Source: Taeniopygia guttata (Eukaryota; Chordata; Aves; Passeriformes; Estrildidae). From it: a stretch of 64,000 bases of DNA. How positions within the stretch are numbered: the first letter of the stretch is position 1; each line of letters opens with the position of its first letter. Shown here piece after piece: positions 50,216 through 61,356 of the stretch. Position numbers and translations under genes: made by a program. The DNA lies in NCBI RefSeq assembly GCF_048771995.1, contig NC_133024.1, forward strand, positions 9,126,001 to 9,190,000, given 5' to 3'. The notes under the pieces were generated by a model that had not been told where the DNA came from, searched no databases, and saw nothing but the letters and a program-made list of their open reading frames with translations.

Positions 50216-51969
50216 AATTTGCCACTTTAGTTACCTGCCTCCACTTTGCAATTATCGGTATCTTGGCACAGTTTGGGTTTTTTCCTTGAGTAAGCTGGAG
50301 CTGCTGCTTTGTCAGGAACATGACCAGCAGGCCTCTCAGGAAAATGCAGTCACTACTCCTCAAACATCAAGCTCTGCAAATGAGGTTTTTCTGCTTCCTT
50401 GGTTGAAAACAGCATGGATTTTCTCCTTTTTTTTCTCCAGTAAAAATATTCCTCTTAAGTACTGGAGTTCCTTGGATTTGAAAACAGGTGATGGAATATA
50501 GACCTGAGATGAGTCTTCTGGCTCTCCAAATCTTGGCAGCTCCTGCAGGGTAAAAACCCAACAAAACTAGACCCTCCCAGCTCTTCCTAAGCCCATCCTT
50601 AATTTAGCATTCAAATATTTTCCTCCCAATCCAAGGACCTAGTTCAAATGTACCCCTCTGCCCCCAAACCAGCTGGGAATTTAAAACTCAATAGAAAATA
50701 CAGTGGTTTAGTAAGGAAAAACCTTGTGGTGTGAATCAGTGTACTTTAAAAAGATTGTTTCCTCATCTGAGTGAGATGGATTTTTTACAGAAAAACCTGG
50801 GGAGTGCTGTGAGAGGGGGAAAGACTACAGCCCATAGCTTGACCTGTGTGGCTTCTGTTGGGGCAGTGAGGTTGAAGCTGCTGCTTTCAACACAAGACTG
50901 CGATCATCTGGTGTGTGTGTTCGGGTTTCATGTGTTCAAAAAGAAAGACAGTTTTGGGTGACCCCAGATCAGTTGTTGTATGGCTCCTGTTACACCATAT
51001 GGAAAATTTACTTTGCAAGGATGCCTGTTTCTTTTAGCTGTTCCCTTTCAAAAATATTTAAGATTTTACCTGCAAATACTTGAAACCTGCATACTGATCC
51101 AACAAAAAAAAGCTGCATAAAATATATGGTACATGATCTGGACTGTCAGTTATCTGTCACTTGTTCAGAGTTTCTCTCTTGGAGGGGGGAGGAGGTTATT
51201 TTTCAGCATGCACATTGGTAGTTTGGCTGCATGCTTTCTATTGCATGGATGATGTGCTCATGCACAGAAATGTGACCTGTGACTCTCAGACTTTGGGTCC
51301 CCAGGTAGATAAATGCCATGGACTGATGAACAGGGACATTTCAGTAACATCTTCCCAAGTTAAGCTTGACAGGTTAGAGTCCTTCTGTGCATGTCTTGTC
51401 ACAAAACACCCAGAGAGCATCAGGAGGGTCAAGTAATATCTGAAAACGAACTAATCCCAGTGAAGGTCTGTACAAGCTTTACGTCAATTTTTTGAGAGCA
51501 TTTTTTTTAGCTTCTTACTTTCAATGTGCTTTTTCATGGCTGTAGACCTGTGCTGCTAGAATTAGTTTGTGACACTGTCTATAGGAGCAAAGACAAAAAA
51601 TATTTATTCTCCCTTCCATTTGATTGTAGCCTTGCTAATGTGTAGGTGCCTATGCCAACATTATCCTAGAAGAAATGTGGGTTGTGTTTTTAAGAAGTCC
51701 AGGAGAGGAAAGCATAGGAATCAGTGGGCTGCTGGCTGCTTCTGTTGCAACCTGCTCTCCCTCTGTTTCTGCATGGGTCCACCCCCTACTGAAAAGGGTT
51801 ATTGGAGTGGGATGGCTGAGATGTGCCAGAAACCAGAGCAATAAATACAAGTCTCCAAACACAGCTGCCAGGGCACTGCTGACTCAAATTCAGATTGCCA
51901 CTGGAGCTTTCCACGCTCTCCTTCCTCTCTGTGTGGGCAAATCCAGGGTTCTCCCATCCCAGGTGCAGA

Positions 51970-52470
51970 ATCCAGAACTTGACTTTGTTTGAGGGAGTCA
52001 AGAGCTCCTCCCAATTCAGTATCATTGGCAAAGTTAAGTCTCCCTTCCTGTCCTGAGTCCAGGTCATTTATGAAATGTTGAAGAGCACAGGGCCAAGGAT
52101 GGAGCCCTGTGGAGCTCCACCAGTGACAGGTCACCAGTCTGATGTCCCCCAGTCACTGTAACTCTTTGTGCCCGACCTGTGAGGCATCACTCACCCATCC
52201 CATGCTGTGTTTATCCAGCTCTGGGATGGCCATTTTACCCAGAAGGATCCTGGGAGAGACAGGATCAAAACTTTACTAAAATCCAGAAAGGTTTCATCAA
52301 CAATCTTCCCTTGAACACCTGGTCAGGTTACCCAGTGTACCTTATCCTAAAAGGAAATTCAGTTTAGGGACTTTGCTCTCATGAATCTGTGCTGGCTGTG
52401 ACCAGTGACTGAGATGTCCTTGGGGTGTCTTTGAGCATAAACACAAATGCTGTTTTCAGCTCCTCTTAAA
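51970..52470 (-). mobile_element. CR1 LINE internal fragment with decayed reverse transcriptase, antisense
   Basis: Read on the minus strand, this is part of CR1 reverse transcriptase. From high to low coordinates it runs through a stretch resembling the 'AFD.VS..ILL.K' region, then a frame-disrupted 'G(S)ILGP.L' region. FINDLDSGQEGRLNFANDTE follows. The catalytic position reads FANDT (52018-52032) where CR1 normally has FADDT, so one catalytic aspartate codon is now asparagine. Stops and frameshifts break the frame. It is an inactive, older fragment lacking the usual CR1 3' tail. Homology may extend down to about 51790, but that part is too diverged to be sure. Confidence 0.82.
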
Positions 52471-54104
52471 GCTTTGTCTTTAAGGTGAGTTGGGATGGTG
52501 GAGGTTTGTTAATCCATCAGGTACACTGACTGACAGTGCATAAAGCACAGCCACTAGATGGTTTAGGACAGGAATGAAATCTTGAAAGCTTTGTGAAACA
52601 TCTCAGGCAGCATTTCTGTAGTAACACAATGAAATTTCCAGGTAAAATTTGTGGAATTACCTATCACTTTAACCCAGTCCATGTATGCAACAGGACAAAT
52701 AAAGTAAATTTTAAAGATTTTCAAAGTACTTTATAAGAAAAATGACAGAATAGCACATACATCTTTTTGAGTATTTCTATTTTATCTGAAAACAGTGAAA
52801 GTATTTCTAATAAATAGAAGTCATAAAATAGTTACAGTGTGCTATAAAAATGCAATTTATTTTATGCTTGGTAATGCAGGATGCAGTAGAGTAACACTAA
52901 ATAAAATCTGATGCACTGATTCTGGCAGTACTAACTGTACATTTAGATGACTGTGCTATTAACCTCTTTCATATACCCTCTCTAGTTTGTGGGCTACCTT
53001 TTATTACAGTAATAAGTGATAAGAACTACTATTAGCAGTATGAGATGAATACTGGCCCTCAATTCAATTTTCTCATCCAAACTGTTATGACAATGACCTA
53101 TATAGTCTTTAAGATGAAATTAATTTTAGTTCAGAGGGCCAGCATATGGCTTATGATTCTCTCAAGTCCTACTTAAGCCTGAGCTTGATGTTTTATTTAG
53201 AATATCTTGCATAATAATTAAACACAGACTAGATTATTGTATTAGCTTTTCCCAGATGGAACAACTTTTTCCAAGAAAAGAACAATACTTCAGAAAATCA
53301 CGTGCTTTATATTTGTATAGTTTTGTAGTCACGAGCTAAATGCTGCTGAAGCTGCCTATTGCACAAACTCCAACTGTGCTCCTTGAGATGTGCCTCAAGA
53401 TTTACCCTTGGATTATATGAGTTTATGTAATAAAACATTCTTGTAGTTTACATACATTTTTGTACAATGTGACTAAGAAGGCATTTTTTTAATCAGTCCT
53501 TTTCATGAATGATTTTTTTTTTCCTTTTGAACTTAAATTGTCCTTCTGGATAATGGTACTTTTGCTGTGAGTGTCTTACAAGTTATGTAAAAATATTTTG
53601 TAAAAGAGCATCAATTTCTCCAAGATGAAGCTTGAGCTAAAGCTTACATCTTGCTAAAACCCAAACAATTAATCAAAAAATAGTTTTGAATATACCAAAC
53701 CACAGAAAACATTTAGAGTTTGTGTACTATATATGCAACAAGAATCATTCCTCTGTCAATGGCTCTCCCTACTTTGGTTCTCCAATAACTGACATAAAAT
53801 GAGTTGATGCTGAAGAGTAAATGGGTGCTAATGATAATGGAGCTCTAAAATGTGAATATAATGTAAATAATTTCATAAATGCATTAAAAATCGGGTGGTG
53901 GACTCATATAAATTAATGCATGTGTGTCCTTCATGTGGATATGAACCGTGAAAATTTTAATTTCATACTTTTTGTGATCTTTTTTTCCCCTTTTATATAC
54001 TAGTGCCTTCATTTTAATGCCTATCTTGTTTAGGTCAAACTTAAATGTCTAGTGAATTGCACTCATTTTTTTTCTTTAAGGGTATTTAAAGATTGTGTCT
54101 GATT

Positions 54105-54146
54105 ATTGTGATATGATATTATGATATTGTGATATGATTATATGAT
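54105..54146. repeat. Two-copy 21-bp tandem repeat
   Basis: A 21-base AT-rich unit beginning ATTGTGATATGAT at 54105-54125 is repeated at 54126-54146. The last eight bases differ slightly (ATTATGAT versus TATATGAT). It is probably a slippage product. Confidence 0.8.
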
Positions 54147-56464
54147 AACTATAGGGATCCAATCTTTTTCTATCTCTTCATGTTCAATTCTGTGTACAGT
54201 GGAGCTAATGGAATTTATTTTTCTCTGCATTCCGTAAAAGAATTGGTATTTGTGCAAAGACTCAAATCCAAAATGCAGAGCCATGATTCACATTAATTAT
54301 TTTAAAGGGTGTCAGAAGAATGTGTTCTACTGTAAAACTCCTCATTGCTTTTTCCAAATGTATTGAGCCTTGAAAACTGAGATAAACTGAAAAATAGTCT
54401 GTGCTTTTGAAGTACAGACTGAATAACAGCAAAGATCAGAATCCAAATTCCAAAGGCATAACTTAGTTTTAGAAATTCATTTTAGGATCATGTGGCACAG
54501 ACTAATCCTAAATTCTGTCATAGGTCGCATGAGACTGTTCTGACATTTAGAATGGTCCTCAGTGTGGCAAGCTTTCAGGGTGACATTTAGATGGAACTTT
54601 TTAGAAATATATCACCTACTTGGGGAAGTGCTGTGGAGTGGAGCAGATTTATAGAGCGAACAGCCTATTATGCAGAACTGTAGATCACTGTCGTCCACCA
54701 CTAAAACCAGACTTTTTGCTAATGTTCACCAAGTGTCCTTTGCCTTTCTCCTCTCCTTGAAGCAACAATTCAATTTGATAGCATTCTTTTAAAATATTTT
54801 TGCTGGGAACACTAAACTTCTGTCGTTTTGTCTCATTGCCTGCTCAGCCCACCAGAGGCTTCTATTTCCTTTTTCTTCCATTTTGCTTTCAGCTGCCTGT
54901 TTGCTCCAAAGCTGGTGATATCAACACGTTGTACATCTAATAATGTAGCTGGGTTCTGGATAGGGCATCCATCATATTGCTGTGTACTGTATATATACAA
55001 TGGCAAAACCATAAATTAATGAAACAAGTAGTTTCTAGAATGCAATCTTATTGTGTGAAAGCACAGTGCTACCCTGAGACAAATGTGCTATTATGAGAAT
55101 GGAAAAAATATTTCAGAAGGAAAGGGGGAAAGGGAGGCATAAAATGACTTCAGTTACCTGCTGTCAAAAATTTGTGAAATGATTATTAAAGCACACTTCT
55201 GGAGTTCTGTTAGTTGTATGGTATTTTCTGCAATGTTGATAATATTTTGTAGACATTTGTAACCATAGGGTTTCAGGAATGTCTAATATTTTTTGATAAA
55301 TCTGCTGGCAACACAATTGAATTCAGACCATCTGAGTCCAGAGGCTCAAATCCCAAAAGCTTTTACTCATGCACCCTCTTTTTCCCAGTGTAACCAATTC
55401 ATCCAGTTATGTGGAGCAGAGCTTTGGCTGGCTGTTCATTGGGATTAGCAATCAGTTTAATCAGCTGTACATGATAGGTACCCTTCATTAGTGTTTTGAA
55501 TAAGGCTTTCTAGGCTATATCAATGAGAAGGGCTGATAAACATGTAGAAATAAAGAATGAATTATGTGAATGCAATGTGCTAAATAAATTCCGAGGCACA
55601 GCTGAGTTTAGGTATCAGGAGGCTGTTTATTGGCAACATTACAGAAATAAGAAATGGAAATTTTAAGGATTTGATATTGTAACAATGATGGATTGTTTTG
55701 TGTAGTTTTCAGATTAATTAATTCTTAAAGTCCTTTTTACTGTCACATGATCTCATTTTTCTATGTTCTCATTTATATTGCCACTAAATTCTACTGCTGT
55801 GGAAGTACATTCTAATTAACTTTGTCACAGACTAGTGTAATTGAAGTTACAGCTTGGTAAAGCTGAGGGTCAGTGCACCTTCATGATGACTGGGGGATTA
55901 GGAAGATATTTAAAAACTTACAGTTGATAAAAATGCATGAGAGGAGAGCCAGTTATTAACCTGATTTCAGCTAAAAAGAAATTTGCTATTACTTTTGTGA
56001 TATTAAGAGTCCTTCTGATTTGTGAAAAGCTCACTTCATTCTTCTTTCTATGCAAATTTCCTAAAATTATGTGAACTTCAGATGGTGCAGCATGTAGGAT
56101 GCTCAACTGGTCTGCCTATGTGGATGGAATTAGGGTTTTTTGTGTTAGTGAAGAAAGGGAAGTATCTTTTTATCTTTTGACTTAATGATCACATGCTCAT
56201 ACAGAGATTTACAAATTAAATATGGCAGACTGTGGTTCACATCACTCTGTAGAACTTGTGACAATGGAGCCAGCAGAGAATATTCACAGTGAAAAGCTGT
56301 TAAGAGTCACTCTAAAGTTCAGCAGGTAGACGGAAAACTTTAAAAATTACCATGTCAAGCTAGACTGAAATAAAAGTGTTTTGTGTGCAGTGTGAGAGTC
56401 TCAACTGTCCTCTTCACACCCCCAAAAAACTTAGTCCTGACATGGTGAAAAACAAAATCCCAAA

Positions 56465-56535
56465 ATGGGTCAGTTTGGAAGGGACCATAGAGTGGGTGTT
56501 TCAGGGCTGTTCCTGTTCCCATGCTTAGGAGGATA
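56465..56535 (-). mobile_element. Possible old CR1 fragment, antisense
   Basis: 'AGTTTGGAAGGGACCATAGA' resembles the antisense CR1 block that normally precedes 'TCATCTGGTCCAACCTCCCT'. The continuation is poorly matched, with CTGTTCCTGTTCCCATGC in place of the CCCTGCTCAAGCAGG block. It is a tentative call. Confidence 0.35.
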
Positions 56536-59500
56536 GTGCTGGCTGTCAGGGAATTAATTTCCTTAATGTCTGCACTTGAAAAAGGCTTCACAAATATAGA
56601 GGAGCAGAATAAAATTATTGGAATCATCTTTCTGCATTAGACCTTTTAGGGAGATCAGGAGGGTGAAAAGGATGTTGCTGGTTTAGTTAAACCTGGTGGG
56701 TACACTGCTGTTGGAGTGAACTTTGGATGTCAGCTTTTGTGGGATGTTTTTCCCCTCCTTCCTGTTGCAATCAGGTATCTCAGCAGCTGGAAACAAGTAT
56801 CTTGAAAGTTAAACTTGCAAAAGCAAGTCTGTAGTAACAGTAAAGAACTTAATGTGAACTATATAAAGATAAGGGTTATTTGAGTATGGCTAGCTACAGC
56901 TCTTAAATGAATGTTTGTCCCTCTAGGTTTTTGCAAAAAGCTGTAAAATCCATCTGAATAGCTAGATTGATTAGAAATGCTTTTTCTGATATATTTTTAA
57001 TTATTAAAATGGGACAGAATATCAATTTCCTTCACGCACAGAATGGGAAAGAAGCATGACCATAAAGAGTTCATGGCTGAAATTTTGTAGAAAGGAATTT
57101 TAGTTTGAAAGAGTGAAAGAAACCAAGGGGTTAAAATAGATTTGGTTTTCTTGGGAGATAGCAAATTAAGTGAAAGGAAGGTTAATTAGTTTATTTATAC
57201 CTGTTACTAAAGTTGATGGCAAAATTGACACAAGTAAAACAATGAACTCTGTGTTGGAAATAGTTTTGACAAATTCTGTAAATAACTTGTGCTGTATGTT
57301 TGGATGTTGCTGGAGCTGAGATGAACAAACAGAAGGCTCTGGCTTTACTGGAGTCATCATGTAACATTCCTACAGAACTAAAGAAGATTACTCTTCTTAT
57401 ATTATGGGTTAACTACATAACGTTTTGCTAAAGCTTTATCTTTCAGCTTGTTCAACTCTAAAGAATTGTTCCTTGGAATCCTATATATTTTTCCACATTT
57501 TTCGTGGAGAACAATATTGTCTTTGCCGTGAATGACCACAGGGTGGCAACATTAAAAAATGAAACCCAGGAGCATCAGCTACAGGTACATGGGTAAGGTT
57601 GAGTGTTGTGTTGTGTCGATTTTAGGGAGAGGGCAAGTACCACTGGGTGTGGCTGAAGATATCCCAACCTTCCACTCTTTTAGAAACTTCTACAGCTTAA
57701 GACCTCATGATGGCAATTTCTGACTTTGCTTAGGCATGTAGGAAGAGAAACTTGGTTTGGAATGAAATGTTTTTCAGTCTTTGCTCTCATCCAAAAAAAT
57801 TTGTAATGGGCGGTGATGTTTTATTCTTGAGTAGAGGAGTTACTGCTCTGTACAAAGCATTGAGAACAGGGCTGGCTGGTAGTCAGTGTGAGGCACAAAA
57901 ATATGCTGTAGTGTTACCTGCATAAAAGAATAGGACAAAGGGCCAACCTGTTTGCAAGTATTAGTACTCATCTGGAAATTTAGATTTAGTACAATTAATA
58001 AAGGTAGCAGATAAATTGATTTTTAGAATTCTCAATTGCATATTTAAATGAAAACATTTTAATATTTTACTTCTAGTATGACCAATATATAAATTATAAT
58101 CTTAAATATAATTCCTTGTTTTCTGCCATTTCACAACTGGTTTGTGGGTTGTTTTTTTGGAATGCTAGCTTTTTAAAGCACTTGAGACTTCAAAAAGCCT
58201 GTTTCTTGAGGTATGCCCAGTTAACAGCTGCTTGCAATGTATAGTATTGCAATGTGCTTACAAATGCATGCTCTACACTCAATATTAGAAATTAGTTCAC
58301 AGAGGTGTGATAATTTTCTATTCTAATAGTCTAATAAAGTGAAGAAGCCTGAGGAGGTGAATTTAGCTTTGTTGTTTAACCAATGAATGAACTGTAAGCT
58401 GTTTCTCAAAAGGAGTTTTGTCAGAAGAGAATTTGGTTTCCAACTCTTATGGTTTCCTTTTGGCTCCTTTACTGGATTTGATTTTTAATAAGTAGGAAGA
58501 GATTCTGAATGACTCACTGGAACTTTGAACTCCTCCAGGAGACAATTAGGAGAGCATTTAATAGTAAAAGATTTAGTACTCAGGCTGAATAATGTTAAGA
58601 CCTATTAAATCATCTTCTTTCATTTATTAAAGCATTTCAGTAAAACTGACACACAGCCTACCTTTGCTCATAAAAAACTGAGAAAGAGGGGGAAAAATAC
58701 CAGCTGCATGTCAGAATTGATATCAACTTATTGATTAAACACATGTGAAGCAACTGTGTGCTTGTATGTGAGCACATCTACACAAAAAAGTAGCCAGCCC
58801 CCTTAAGCAGTCCCACCAACTTTTATCTAATGTAATACATAAAAATATAAATTCCTTCCAAACTTGTAAGTTAATAGTGTGACATTTTTTCTACATACTT
58901 TTCATAGTTTTTTTCTTTTTTTCCAGTGAAGTATATTTGGGGTTTTTTTTGTATGTTGTTTTTTCTTTTACTTGTATGACAATAAGTGATAAGTGATTAG
59001 CTTTTACACAGGCTTTTCCATTAGCTTTATCTGGCAGAAGAAAATAAGAAAATTAAGGAACAATAATATTGAAAAAGTATTTGCCAAATCAGTAATTTGA
59101 AGCCTGTTAAACTAAGAAGTCACCCAATAAATTTGTAAATAAATCTCTGTAGGGTAAATATACCCTACCCTGTATGACAAAATTTTCACATATTTGAATT
59201 TCACACTAAATGGAATCCAGACAGGATTGGTCCACAGTATTACAAGGAAGAGTAGTGTGTGACTAGACAGATGTTTACTATTTTGTTGTGTTTTTGTTTT
59301 GTATCTCCATGTAAAGATTTAGACTTTTGCCTTGTGCTAGGCGAATGTGCAAACTTTCCCTTTTAAGGTGGTAGCATCCACTGCAGATGTTGCAATTTAT
59401 CACTTGGCTTTAACACAAATGTGACATGAGCTCATTAAACTTCTGCCACGGGGTTTTATTGCTTTAATAATTTGTTGCAATATTTATAGGATAATGTGAT

Positions 59501-61317
59501 GAATTGAATCGAATTTATCATATTATCCAAAAAATAATGTGGCAGAACAATAAATCAATCACATTTTAGAAAGTGTTAAAATTGTATTGTCTTAACATTC
59601 TAGATTGAAGCATAATAAGATCTCTGAAAAGGGAAGCTTATTAGCATGAAATATTTCATAGTAGACTGCTTGGTTTGGGTCTTGATCAAAAATCTCTCAA
59701 GCTGTTATCTGGTAGCTGCTGATTTAACTTTTTAAAAGAGTATTTTGGCAATGCCTTGTCTTCTTGTGGAACAGACTGAACGCAGGAGCAGAGAATGAAG
59801 GATCACTCAAGGCTCTTAGCTGAACTGGGTCCTGTCTGATGCTGATTTTCTTTAATTTTCTTGATAGTAGAGAGACTGTTCCTAGAAATAAAAGAGCAGC
59901 AAGGAGAGTACAAGAACAGAGAGCAGAGCAATTTGCAACAACCACTTACTTTTGTCTCAACTGCCTTTTGAATGAACCAGTTGCTAATTCAAGACATCTG
60001 TGAAGCCCCAAGGAGAGCTGGGCTGTGTGAAATCCAGGTATTCCTCTGTATCTGTAATTACACACCAATAGCTGTTTAGTAGCAAGGGAATAACATAGTA
60101 AAAGAAGAGGAAATAAAAAGCTTAAATTAATGATGAAAGCAGTCACTAGATATTCAATCCTCCAGGTTATGGTTTTTTAAAATTTGAAATATGTTTTGCA
60201 TTTGTCCACCCTCCTCCACTCTATACACTGATTCTTTCTAGAGTGGTGCTGTGGTTAATTCTAAACTTGTAGTTCTTGTTTTTATGAACTTCTGTAAACT
60301 AAATAATCCAAATCAGGGAGCAGGACTCCAGTGTGGTGAGAATTATCCACATGCAGAAATAATCCAGACACCTCTGATGCAGATCCTTGACCTGCATTGT
60401 CTGCTTAATATGTGGTGAGAAGAGGAAAAGACACAGACAGATGAGAGTACAAAGAAATAATTAAGCAATAATATCTACTTGACTCAGGCCATCAGAAGCC
60501 TTATTAAATTAAGGTTTCTCAGACACAGAAGTAGAATTTTAAGAAACATCAGAATTATATTAAGATTGACCTTGTGAGTGCATACAGGATATCATCTGAG
60601 CATAATACGTAGTGTTCTCTTTTTATAACAAAAAAAGAACAGAGAGACTCCAATTTTGGCCTTTCTTAAGGGGAGACGCCTGAGTGGCCGGAGAAATTAT
60701 TGTGATTTCTGTGGTAGGCTGGGTTTAAAAATCAAAATGTCTTTTGCTTTCATAATTCAATAATACCTTCCTATCAGTGTAGATCTGGAACATTTTCAGA
60801 TGGGTTAAACTTCCTGGCATTGTCAGAATGAAACATTTTCTCTTGTGCATGGAACTGAAGGAGGAGCATGTTGTTGCAGTTCAGTTCTACTTGAAACTCT
60901 CTCTGCCTCTGAAATTTGTGCTGCTTTTTTCCTTCACTGTTCTCATATATGTGGCAGGTACTCAGTTGTCAGTGGGTGCAGGTGTGTGATTTCCATGAAG
61001 GGCTGCTTCATGATATTTGAACAGACACCATGGGAAATGCACCTCAGCCTGGAGCATGGTCTAGGCAGAACACATGAGATCATGTCCCTTTCTGAAAACT
61101 ATTGAAATCCACTAAGTGGAATAAAAGTGAAAGGGATTTTCCAGGAAAAAATGTGAGTTTTCATTTAACATCATCTTAATGAGATGATTATCCTAGCTTT
61201 TCCATCTTTAAAGTATCTTATTTTCCCTTCCCTCTCTCCCCACTGCCTTTTTTTCCCCTTAGAATTACTCTGTCATCTTGGTAAGTACTTGACATTTCCA
61301 TGAAAGTTTGGTGGAAA

Positions 61318-61356
61318 GGCTGATGGTCTCTTCCAACCTTACTTGTTCTGTGATTA
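61318..61356 (+). mobile_element. Very short CR1 3'-terminal fragment, sense
   Basis: 'GATGGTCTCTTCCAACCTTA' followed by 'CTTGTTCTGTGATTATTTT' matches the last ~35 bases of avian CR1 (GATGGTC..TTCCAACC, then the TTCTATGATT octamers). Such extreme 5' truncation is common for CR1, but chance similarity remains possible. Confidence 0.55.

Noticed and set aside
58907..58926. T-rich tract ending CCAG resembling a splice acceptor
   Set aside because: The following sequence (TGAAGTATATTTGGGG, then a T run) has no exon-like character and no donor.
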